A DNA stretch of 5,386 nucleotides. Source: an uncultured Moheibacter sp. (GTDB lineage: Bacteria; Bacteroidota; Bacteroidia; Flavobacteriales; Weeksellaceae). The stretch spans positions 1 through 5,386 of the forward strand of contig CALLXZ010000082.1 in the NCBI GenBank assembly GCA_937875605.1, read 5' to 3'. Under the pieces are notes generated by a model, which had not been told where the DNA came from, did not search any database, and saw only the letters and a list, made by a program, of their open reading frames with translations. Position numbers and translations under genes: made by a program. Positions 1 through 4,993 of the stretch are shown here, in pieces (positions within the stretch are counted from its first letter, which is position 1; each line of letters begins with the position of its first letter).

Positions 1-30
1 GGTTTCATTTAGGGAAGTTTAAGTTTAAAA

Positions 31-55
31 GTAGGATTGGATTGTCCAATTCTAT
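31..55 (+). promoter_or_regulatory. Stem-loop upstream of rpsH
   Basis: Bases 31-41 pair with 45-55 around a three-base TTG loop. The inner six pairs (ATTGGA / TCCAAT) are perfect, and the stem extends to eleven pairs if two G-U pairs are allowed. It ends 21 bases before the rpsH start codon. There is no T-run after it, so it does not look like a classical intrinsic terminator. Possible roles are an mRNA processing or stability element, or a site for control of rpsH translation. Bases 1-30 and 56-76 show no promoter match and no recognisable gene end. The hairpin itself is seen directly; any function is inference. Confidence 0.5.
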
Positions 56-76
56 ACTGTAAAATAAACAAAATTT

Positions 77-475
77 ATGTTAACAGATCCAATTTCAGAT
101 TATCTGACTCGCATCCGAAATGCGATGTCTGCAGGCCACAAAGTTGTGGAGATTCCTGCTTCTAACCTTAAAAAAGAGATCACAAAGATCCTTTTCGATC
201 AAGGTTATATTTTGAACTACAAATTCGAAGACAACTCTCATCAGGGTTCTATTAAAATCGCTTTGAAATATGACAGAGTGACCAAAGAACCGGTGATCAA
301 GAAATTGAAAAGAGTTTCTCGTCCAGGTTTACGTCAGTACAAAGGTTCTGGCGAACTTCCAAGAGTATTAAACGGTTTAGGAGTAGCGATTGTTTCTACT
401 TCAAAAGGTGTAATGACCGACAAACAGGCTCGTCAAGAGAATGTAGGTGGTGAGGTATTGTGTTTAGTTTATTAA
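77..475 (+). CDS. rpsH: 30S ribosomal protein S8 (uS8)
   Basis: This encodes a primary 16S rRNA-binding protein that binds the central domain (helix 21 region) and is needed for assembly of the small-subunit platform. The 132-residue length is normal for the family. The N-terminus begins with TDPISDYLTRIRNA, the typical S8 opening. The C-terminal family signature is present at about residues 102-120 (GVAIVSTSKGVMTDKQAR), and the protein ends with NVGGEVLCLVY, the expected closing strand. The ATG is the only start compatible with the family N-terminus and has an A/T-rich upstream region without a Shine-Dalgarno sequence. The gene ends in tandem stops (TAA TGA), 19 bases before rplF. In E. coli, S8 is the translational repressor of the spc operon; whether that holds here is unknown. 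Confidence 0.98.
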   Translation: MLTDPISDYLTRIRNAMSAGHKVVEIPASNLKKEITKILFDQGYILNYKFEDNSHQGSIKIALKYDRVTKEPVIKKLKRVSRPGLRQYKGSGELPRVLNGLGVAIVSTSKGVMTDKQARQENVGGEVLCLVY

Positions 476-494
476 TGATTAAAAGAAGAGAAAA

Positions 495-1040
495 ATGTCA
501 AGAATAGGTAACGCAATCATTACAGTCCCAGCAGGAACAACCATCGATACAAAAGACGGTGTGGTTACTGTAAAAGGGAAAAATGGAGAATTGACTCAGC
601 CGATTAAAGAAGGATTTGAGTTGAAACTAGAAGACGGACAATTGACCGTAGTAAGACCTTCTGAATCTAAAGAAGACAAAGCTTTACACGGATTATACAG
701 AGCGCTTATTAACAACATGGTAACGGGAGTTTCCGAAGGTTTCAAAAAAGAATTGGAACTGGTTGGTGTTGGTTACAGAGCGGCAAGTCAAGGACAAAGA
801 TTGGATTTATCATTAGGTTTTTCACACAACATCGTTTTGGAATTGCCAAGCGAAGTAAAAGTTGAAACAACAGCTGATAAAGGTAAAAATCCAACTATCA
901 TATTAACTTCTCACGACAACCAATTGTTAGGGATGATTGCGGCAAAGATTCGTTCTTTCCGTAAGCCGGAACCATACAAAGGAAAAGGTATCAAATTCGT
1001 AGGAGAAATCATTAGAAGAAAAGCAGGTAAATCTGCATAA
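495..1040 (+). CDS. rplF: 50S ribosomal protein L6 (uL6)
   Basis: This is a large-subunit protein that binds 23S rRNA near the sarcin-ricin loop and the factor-binding site, and is required late in 50S assembly. At 181 residues it has the usual length and the two repeated alpha/beta domains of L6 (about residues 1-82 and 83-181). The N-terminus MSRIGNAIITVP is typical, and the bacterial L6 signature PEPYKGKGI is at residues 158-166, followed by the basic tail GEIIRRKAGKSA. The start is fixed by the conserved SRIG opening. An AAGAAGAG purine stretch lies upstream but is only a weak Shine-Dalgarno candidate. It sits between rpsH and rplR with gaps of 19 and 16 bases, consistent with one transcript. 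Confidence 0.98.
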   Translation: MSRIGNAIITVPAGTTIDTKDGVVTVKGKNGELTQPIKEGFELKLEDGQLTVVRPSESKEDKALHGLYRALINNMVTGVSEGFKKELELVGVGYRAASQGQRLDLSLGFSHNIVLELPSEVKVETTADKGKNPTIILTSHDNQLLGMIAAKIRSFRKPEPYKGKGIKFVGEIIRRKAGKSA

Positions 1041-1056
1041 TACATAGAATCGAACA

Positions 1057-1404
1057 ATGGCACTATCAAAAACAGAAAAAAGACAAAAGATAAAAAGACG
1101 TGTTCGTCGTAATATCTTTGGAACAGCTGAAAGACCACGTTTATCAGTTTACCGTTCCAACAAAGAAATTTACGCTCAATTAGTTGACGACAATTCAGGT
1201 GTGACTTTGGCTTCAGCTTCTTCAAGAGAAGCAAAAGCAACAGGAACTAAAATTGAGCAGTCAACTGCAGTAGGGAAATTGGTTGCTGAAAAAGCAAAAT
1301 CAAAAGGAATCGAAACGGTAATTTTTGACCGTAACGGTTTTGTATATCATGGTCGAATCAAAGCTTTGGCAGACGGAGCGAGAGAAGGTGGTTTAAAATT
1401 CTAA
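1057..1404 (+). CDS. rplR: 50S ribosomal protein L18 (uL18)
   Basis: This protein binds 5S rRNA and, with uL5, attaches the 5S particle to the central protuberance of the large subunit. The 115-residue length is normal. The arginine- and lysine-rich N-terminal arm (residues 5-19) is the expected 5S rRNA-binding extension. The core begins at [20 protein letters not shown] (residues 22-41), and the characteristic C-terminal block runs from [11 protein letters not shown] to the end at GGLKF (residues 90-115). The ATG gives the standard MALSK start; no Shine-Dalgarno sequence is visible in the 16-base gap. The rpsE gene follows after 11 bases. A minus-strand open frame overlapping this gene and the end of rplF resembles nothing I recognise and is a shadow. 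Confidence 0.98.
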   Translation: MALSKTEKRQKIKRRVRRNIFGTAERPRLSVYRSNKEIYAQLVDDNSGVTLASASSREAKATGTKIEQSTAVGKLVAEKAKSKGIETVIFDRNGFVYHGRIKALADGAREGGLKF

Positions 1405-1415
1405 GAAAGAAACAG

Positions 1416-1940
1416 ATGTTAGGATACAAAAATGTAGAAAAAGTAAAACCAGCCGGAATCGAATTGACAGACCGTTTGGTAGGAGTACAACGTGTAACCA
1501 AAGTGACCAAAGGAGGTCGCGCTTTCGGATTCTCTGCTATCGTAGTGGTAGGAGACGGAAAAGGAGTAGTAGGTTACGGATTAGGTAAATCAAAAGAAGT
1601 TGCTTCTGCTATCGCTAAAGCAGTAGAAGATGCAAAGAAAAACTTGGTAAGAATTCCATTGGACGGACATACAGTTCCACATGAAATCGAAGCAAGATAT
1701 GGTGGAGGACACGTATTTTTACGACCGGCTTCACATGGTACCGGATTGATTGCAGGAGGTGCTGTACGTGCCGTATTGGAATCCGTAGGTATTCACGATG
1801 TATTATCAAAGTCAAAAGGTTCTTCTAACCCGCACAACGTGGTTAAAGCTACTTTCAAAGCTTTGTTGGATTTAAGAAGTGCGGGAGTTATCGCACGTCA
1901 GAGAGGTATTTCGGTAGGAAAAGTGTTCAACGGTAAATAA
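1416..1940 (+). CDS. rpsE: 30S ribosomal protein S5 (uS5)
   Basis: This small-subunit protein sits on the back of the 30S near the decoding region and mRNA entry; it influences translational accuracy and spectinomycin sensitivity. The 174 residues contain the N-terminal dsRBD-like domain with the loop [13 protein letters not shown] (residues 27-39) and the signature through [12 protein letters not shown] (51-62). The C-terminal domain has [22 protein letters not shown] (104-125 region) and [12 protein letters not shown] (135-146). The loop where spectinomycin-resistance changes occur in other bacteria appears intact. One mild oddity is His99 in [10 protein letters not shown], where an Arg or Lys is usual. 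The start is fixed by [12 protein letters not shown], which matches Bacteroidota S5. The gap to rpmD is only 8 bases, suggesting coupled translation. Confidence 0.98.
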   Translation: MLGYKNVEKVKPAGIELTDRLVGVQRVTKVTKGGRAFGFSAIVVVGDGKGVVGYGLGKSKEVASAIAKAVEDAKKNLVRIPLDGHTVPHEIEARYGGGHVFLRPASHGTGLIAGGAVRAVLESVGIHDVLSKSKGSSNPHNVVKATFKALLDLRSAGVIARQRGISVGKVFNGK

Positions 1941-1948
1941 GCGAAAAG

Positions 1949-2128
1949 ATGAGTAAAGTAAAAGTAAAACAAGTACGTAGCGCAATCAATCGCGATAAAT
2001 CTCAGAAAGCAACCTTGGTCGCTTTGGGATTAAAGAAATTGAATCAGGTAGTAGAGCATGAATCTACTCCTCAGATCGAAGGTATGATCAAAAAAATACA
2101 ACATTTAGTTGAAGTAGAAAAAGCTTAA
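1949..2128 (+). CDS. rpmD: 50S ribosomal protein L30 (uL30)
   Basis: This encodes a small protein of the large subunit that binds 23S rRNA near the 5S rRNA region. The translated frame is 59 residues, the normal bacterial length. It starts MSKVKVKQVRSAINR and contains the L30 core with KATLVALGLKKLNQVVEHE (residues 20-38), followed by TPQIEGMIKKIQHLVEV. This matches the family pattern of a strand, the conserved ALGL(K/R)K(L/I)xxxV turn, and a C-terminal helix and strand. The ATG lies 8 bases after the rpsE stop, and rplO starts 10 bases after the rpmD stop. The position between rpsE and rplO is the canonical one for rpmD, which supports the identification despite the short length. Confidence 0.97.
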   Translation: MSKVKVKQVRSAINRDKSQKATLVALGLKKLNQVVEHESTPQIEGMIKKIQHLVEVEKA

Positions 2129-2138
2129 GATTTAACAG

Positions 2139-2612
2139 ATGAAATTAAATAATCTAAGACCTGCTGCAGGTTCAGTTAAAAATAAATTCCGTAAAGGTAG
2201 AGGAGAAGCGAGTGGAAACGGCGGAACTTCCGGCCGTGGACACAAAGGACAAAAGTCCCGTTCGGGTAACTCTAAGAAAGTCGGATTTGAAGGAGGGCAG
2301 ATGCCGCTTCAAAGAAGATCTCCAAAATTTGGTTTTCGTAACATTAACCGAGTTGAGTACAACGGAATTAATTTAGATGTTATCCAAAAATTAGTGGATG
2401 ACAGTAAAATCAAAGATACGCTTACCAAAGAAGATCTTGTAAAACAAGGTTTGGCTCACAAAAACGATTTAATCAAAATTTTGGGTCGTGGTGAATTAAA
2501 ATCAAATGTAAATATTACGGCTGATAAATTTACTAAAACTGCTCAAGAGGCAATCGAGAAAGCAGGAGGTAAAGCTGAAATAGTAGTTAAAAAAAGCAAA
2601 GTAGCTGAATAA
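2139..2612 (+). CDS. rplO: 50S ribosomal protein L15 (uL15)
   Basis: This large-subunit protein is a late-assembly component whose extended N-terminal arm penetrates 23S rRNA. The 157 residues fit the bacterial family, a little longer than the E. coli protein. The N-terminal glycine- and arginine-rich arm is clear ([19 protein letters not shown], residues 20-38), followed by [20 protein letters not shown] (40-59) and [13 protein letters not shown] (62-74). The C-terminal signature begins at KILGRGEL (113-120) and continues to KAGG (141-144). The start [12 protein letters not shown] is the family start; no Shine-Dalgarno sequence is visible. It closes the tightly packed ribosomal block: a 109-base gap with two stem-loops separates it from secY. 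Confidence 0.98.
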   Translation: MKLNNLRPAAGSVKNKFRKGRGEASGNGGTSGRGHKGQKSRSGNSKKVGFEGGQMPLQRRSPKFGFRNINRVEYNGINLDVIQKLVDDSKIKDTLTKEDLVKQGLAHKNDLIKILGRGELKSNVNITADKFTKTAQEAIEKAGGKAEIVVKKSKVAE

Positions 2613-2615
2613 ATT

Positions 2616-2658
2616 AATACTGGGATGCAACCTGTGAAGGTTGCATCTTTCAAGTATT
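2616..2658 (+). promoter_or_regulatory. Stem-loop after rplO, possible attenuator
   Basis: A perfect nine-pair stem (GATGCAACC 2624-2632 with GGTTGCATC 2639-2647) closes a six-base TGTGAA loop. It can be extended by an outer six-pair helix (AATACT 2616-2621 with AGTATT 2653-2658) across an internal loop. Only three T residues follow the inner stem, so it is a weak intrinsic terminator by E. coli standards. No promoter match was seen between here and secY, so transcription into secY presumably reads through it. Partial termination or protection of the upstream ribosomal-protein mRNA from 3' decay would both fit. The structure is seen directly; the role is inference. Confidence 0.5.
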
Positions 2659-2674
2659 TAAGTAACAAGATTGA

Positions 2675-2697
2675 CACATGAAACATAGTTTCATGTG
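2675..2697 (+). promoter_or_regulatory. Stem-loop that copies the secY start sequence
   Basis: A perfect ten-pair stem (CACATGAAAC 2675-2684 with GTTTCATGTG 2688-2697) closes an ATA loop, 24 bases before the secY start codon. The 5' arm contains ACACATGAAA (from base 2674), an exact copy of the ten bases at 2718-2727 that include the secY ATG. The 3' arm could therefore pair either with its own 5' arm or with the secY start codon region (2719-2727). The stem also encloses a six-codon frame MKHSFM (2678-2698). There is no T-run, so a terminator is less likely than a translational control or stability element. Confidence 0.5.
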
Positions 2698-2721
2698 ACT
2701 TTATAAAATAATAATGAACAC

Positions 2722-4101
2722 ATGAAAGGGTTTGTACAAACGATTAAAAATATTTGGAGTATAAAAGAACTGAGAGAGAAGTTGCTCGTGACGTTCTTTT
2801 TCCTTATTATCTACCGATTCGGTTCTTATATTCCGCTTCCGGGTATTGACGTAAACGAAGTAACACGATTATTAGCTGCCCAATCTGAGGAGCAAAAAGG
2901 ACTTTTGGGATTATTAAACTCTTTCACTGGAGGTTCATTTAACAGAGCTTCCATTTTGGCATTGGGAATCATGCCTTATATCTCTGCATCCATTGTGGTT
3001 CAGTTGATGGGATTGGCAGTTCCTTATTTGCAAAAGTTACAAAAAGACGGAGACAGTGGACGTAAAAAAATTACACAAATTACGCGTTGGTTGACCATTG
3101 CGATTTGTTTGGTTCAAGCGCCCGCTTATTTGACTTTATTGCAAACCAGCTTATTGCCTTACAACGGAGGATTCCATTCGGCTTATTTATTAGACCCCGG
3201 AACATTCTGGTTCATTGTTCCATCGGTTATCATTTTGGTGACAGGAACGGTATTTACCATGTGGATGGGAGAGAAGATAACCGACAGAGGTATTGGAAAT
3301 GGTATTTCCATTTTGATCATGGTAGGTATCTTAGCTGATATGCCGCGTGCTCTTATCAATGCATTTGAGATTGACATGGGCAAAGACGGTTCAGGAGGAA
3401 TATTCTTCTTGTTGGAAATCGTAGGATTATTGATTGTTATTTTGCTTTGTGTGCTTTTGGTACAGGCGGTTCGAAAAGTTCCGGTACAGTATGTACGTAG
3501 AGCACAAGCGGGAAGCAGTAGTTATATGCGTTCCGTGACGGATTCTGTTCGTTCGTATATTCCGTTAAAAGTAAATGCTTCCGGAGTTATGCCAATTATT
3601 TTTGCACAAGCGATCATGTTTTTGCCTGCTACTTTGGTAGGATTGGTTTCCGATGCTAATTCACCGATGATGTTATTTTTAGCGAAAGTATCCGATCCGT
3701 TTTCTTTACAACACAGTGTGATTTTTGCGATTTTAATTATTGTCTTTACCTTTTTCTATACCGCAATTACAATTCCGGTAAACCAAATGGCAGATGATTT
3801 AAAACGTAACGGTGGAATCATACCGGGAATCAAACCAGGAAAAGATACAGCGGATTATTTAGATGATATTTTATCAAAAATTACCTTTCCGGGATCTTTG
3901 TTCTTGGTAGTAATTGCGATTCTTCCTGCGGTTGTACACTTGTTTGGAGTAGATCAGAGTTTGGCAATGTTTTATGGTGGAACTTCTTTGTTGATTATGG
4001 TAGCGGTAATTTTAGATACCGTACAACAAATCAACACTTATTTGTTAAATCACCACTATGACGGATTGATGTCAACGGGTCGAACTAAAAACGTTGCGTA
4101 A
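2722..4101 (+). CDS. secY: Preprotein translocase subunit SecY
   Basis: SecY is the channel of the Sec translocon in the cytoplasmic membrane; with SecE and SecG it exports unfolded proteins driven by SecA and inserts membrane proteins. The 459 residues show ten hydrophobic segments at roughly 20-37, 76-100, 121-143, 162-182, 191-213, 228-250, 288-308, 332-352, 392-409 and 415-433. The plug region is at about 61-73. The first family signature is LGIMPYISASIVVQL (81-95) and the second is WMGEKITDRGIGNGISILI (181-199). The cytoplasmic loop with RKVPVQYVRR (251-260) and the loop ending in GGIIPGIKPG (364-373) are the ribosome- and SecA-contacting loops. Lys371 occupies the place of E. coli Arg357. 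The protein is slightly longer than E. coli SecY (443), mainly in the first external loop. The start is the first ATG giving MKGFVQTIKNIW, which fits the family; no Shine-Dalgarno sequence is present. Confidence 0.98.
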   Translation: MKGFVQTIKNIWSIKELREKLLVTFFFLIIYRFGSYIPLPGIDVNEVTRLLAAQSEEQKGLLGLLNSFTGGSFNRASILALGIMPYISASIVVQLMGLAVPYLQKLQKDGDSGRKKITQITRWLTIAICLVQAPAYLTLLQTSLLPYNGGFHSAYLLDPGTFWFIVPSVIILVTGTVFTMWMGEKITDRGIGNGISILIMVGILADMPRALINAFEIDMGKDGSGGIFFLLEIVGLLIVILLCVLLVQAVRKVPVQYVRRAQAGSSSYMRSVTDSVRSYIPLKVNASGVMPIIFAQAIMFLPATLVGLVSDANSPMMLFLAKVSDPFSLQHSVIFAILIIVFTFFYTAITIPVNQMADDLKRNGGIIPGIKPGKDTADYLDDILSKITFPGSLFLVVIAILPAVVHLFGVDQSLAMFYGGTSLLIMVAVILDTVQQINTYLLNHHYDGLMSTGRTKNVA

Positions 4102-4124
4102 GTCATTAATTAGTTGTACATTTG
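4094..4124 (+). promoter_or_regulatory. Bacteroidota-type promoter for infA
   Basis: TTG at 4094-4096 and TACATTTG at 4117-4124 are separated by 20 bases. This matches the published Bacteroidota consensus of a -33 TTG and a -7 TAnnTTTG with about 17-23 bases between. The -33 element lies in the last two codons of secY and the -7 element in the gap. Transcription would be expected to start a few bases after 4124, giving an infA leader of about 25-30 bases. It was the only exact TAnnTTTG match with a well-spaced TTG that I found by eye in a gap. It would let infA, rpmJ, rpsM and rpsK be transcribed independently of the spc genes. Confidence 0.72.
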
Positions 4125-4137
4125 CAAACTTTCTGAC

Positions 4138-4147
4138 AAGGGGGGAG
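4138..4147 (+). promoter_or_regulatory. G-rich, Shine-Dalgarno-like run before infA
   Basis: The sequence AAGGGGGGAG lies 11 bases upstream of the infA ATG and contains GGAG, which can pair with the 3' end of 16S rRNA. The other genes in this window have A/T-rich leaders without such a motif, as is usual in Bacteroidota, where the anti-Shine-Dalgarno sequence is reported to be sequestered in the ribosome. The spacing is somewhat long for a classical site. It helps place the infA start at 4159 rather than upstream, but a role in initiation is inference. Confidence 0.4.
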
Positions 4148-4158
4148 ATAAAAATTTT

Positions 4159-4374
4159 ATGGCAAAACAGAAACATATTGAACAGGACGGAACGATCATC
4201 GAAGCATTGTCCAACGCGATGTTCAGAGTGGAATTAGAGAATGGTCACATCGTTACCTCTCACATTTCAGGTAAAATGCGTATGCACTATATCAAATTAT
4301 TACCGGGAGACAAGGTGAAAATCGAAATGTCACCTTATGATTTGAGCAAAGGCAGAATTACGTATCGATATTAA
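4159..4374 (+). CDS. infA: Translation initiation factor IF-1
   Basis: IF-1 binds the A site of the 30S subunit during initiation and works with IF-2 and IF-3. The 71-residue product is a single S1-like OB-fold domain. Landmarks are [20 protein letters not shown] (residues 11-30), the [19 protein letters not shown] block (35-53) and the terminal [16 protein letters not shown]. Its length and ending match IF-1 of Bacteroidota. The start at ATG 4159 gives the standard MAKQ opening. An in-frame extension to TTG at 4114 would add 15 residues unlike the family and would begin inside the predicted promoter, so it is rejected. It is the first gene after secY and is probably transcribed from its own promoter. 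Confidence 0.98.
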   Translation: MAKQKHIEQDGTIIEALSNAMFRVELENGHIVTSHISGKMRMHYIKLLPGDKVKIEMSPYDLSKGRITYRY

Positions 4375-4387
4375 AAAATGAAAAGTT

Positions 4388-4428
4388 TAAATTTTGAAGG
4401 ATTTTTATTTCTAATTCAAAATTTAGAA
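4388..4428 (+). repeat. Overlapping inverted repeats in infA-rpmJ gap
   Basis: TAAATTTTGAA (4388-4398) and TTCAAAATTTA (4415-4425) are perfect 11-base inverted repeats around a 16-base spacer; one G-T and one A-T pair can extend the stem outward. A second inverted repeat, TTCTAA (4409-4414) and TTAGAA (4423-4428), uses part of the same sequence, so the two hairpins cannot form together. Pairs are mostly A-T, so stability is modest. The gap from 4375 to 4482 has no promoter match that I can see. It may be a degenerate AT-rich spacer repeat or an mRNA element before rpmJ. Confidence 0.4.
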
Positions 4429-4482
4429 TTTATAGTAAAACGACTGGAGGCATATGCCGGATCAAATTAAATTAGAACTAAA

Positions 4483-4599
4483 ATGAAAATTAGAGCATCC
4501 ATTAAAAAGAGAAGTGCTGATTGCAAGATTGTACGCAGGAATGGCGTACTGTACGTGATTAATAAGAAAAATCCTAAATTTAAACAAAGACAAGGTTAA
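4483..4599 (+). CDS. rpmJ: 50S ribosomal protein L36 (bL36), zinc-free type
   Basis: This encodes the smallest large-subunit protein, which sits on 23S rRNA and helps organise its tertiary structure. The frame encodes 38 residues: [11 protein letters not shown], then DCKIVRRNG, then [16 protein letters not shown]. The KIVRR and KQRQG motifs identify it firmly. The classical form binds zinc through three cysteines and a histidine (Cys11, Cys14, Cys27, His32). Here only Cys14 remains; the others are Ser11, Asn27 or its neighbour, and Phe in the NPKFKQ motif. It is therefore the C-minus form, which I believe is usual in Bacteroidota. The ATG lacks a Shine-Dalgarno sequence; rpsM starts just 3 bases after the stop, so translation of the two is probably linked. 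Confidence 0.97.
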   Translation: MKIRASIKKRSADCKIVRRNGVLYVINKKNPKFKQRQG

Positions 4600-4602
4600 G
4601 AT

Positions 4603-4980
4603 ATGGCACGTATTTCAGGAGTAGATTTACCAAAGAACAAAAGAGGTGAAATAGGTTTAACCTATATCTACGGAATTGGTAAAAGCACAGCACAGAAGAT
4701 ATTGGATCAAGCCAATGTCGACAGAGACAAAAAAGTAAACGAATGGAACGATGATGAAATCAACGCAATCCGTTTGTCAATTACTGAGAACTACAAAGTG
4801 GAAGGTGAACTTCGTTCAGAAGTCCAGTTGAACATCAAACGTATGATGGACATCGGATGTCAGCGCGGAATCCGTCACCGTCTTGGATTACCTCTTAGAG
4901 GTCAGCGAACTAAAAACAATTCTCGTACGAGAAAAGGTAAGAAGAAAACAGTTGCTAACAAGAAAAAAGCCACTAAATAA
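4603..4980 (+). CDS. rpsM: 30S ribosomal protein S13 (uS13)
   Basis: This protein of the 30S head forms inter-subunit bridges with the large subunit, and its C-terminal tail reaches the P-site tRNA. The 125-residue length is normal. The N-terminus [14 protein letters not shown] is typical, followed by the helix-two-turn-helix region with [14 protein letters not shown] (residues 21-34). The family signature [14 protein letters not shown] is at 88-101. The tail from [14 protein letters not shown] to the end is strongly basic, as expected for tRNA and rRNA contact. It starts 3 bases after rpmJ and ends in tandem TAA stops, 13 bases before rpsK. The order rpmJ-rpsM-rpsK is the conserved start of the alpha operon region. 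Confidence 0.98.
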   Translation: MARISGVDLPKNKRGEIGLTYIYGIGKSTAQKILDQANVDRDKKVNEWNDDEINAIRLSITENYKVEGELRSEVQLNIKRMMDIGCQRGIRHRLGLPLRGQRTKNNSRTRKGKKKTVANKKKATK

Positions 4981-4993
4981 TAAGTAAGTAGTT

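Noticed and set aside
2..22. Reading VSFREV then stop at the window start, slightly like an internal motif of S14 (rpsN).
   Set aside because: Six residues only, and the S14 C-terminal part that should follow is absent in all frames. Treated as chance in the gap, not a truncated rpsN.
475..507. Ten-codon frame starting in the rpsH stop (TAATG) and running into rplF.
   Set aside because: Very short, no supporting signal, and fully explained by overlap with the rplF start region.
911..1240. 109-codon minus-strand open frame.
   Set aside because: Lies antisense to the end of rplF and start of rplR, both firmly identified; leucine/phenylalanine-rich composition is what antisense of lysine-rich genes gives.
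1615..1815. 66-codon minus-strand open frame.
   Set aside because: Antisense inside rpsE, with no recognisable domain.
2671..2707. TTGACA (2671-2676) with TATAAA (2702-2707), resembling a sigma-70 promoter before secY.
   Set aside because: Spacing is 25 bases, far from 17, and Bacteroidota use a different promoter consensus; no TAnnTTTG is present.
3087..3383. Open frames on both strands inside secY (3087-3338 plus, 3183-3383 minus).
   Set aside because: Both fall within the intact secY coding sequence and have no family resemblance.
4114..4158. N-terminal extension of infA from a TTG at 4114.
   Set aside because: Extra residues do not match IF-1, and the extension would start in the -7 promoter element; ATG 4159 gives the family start.
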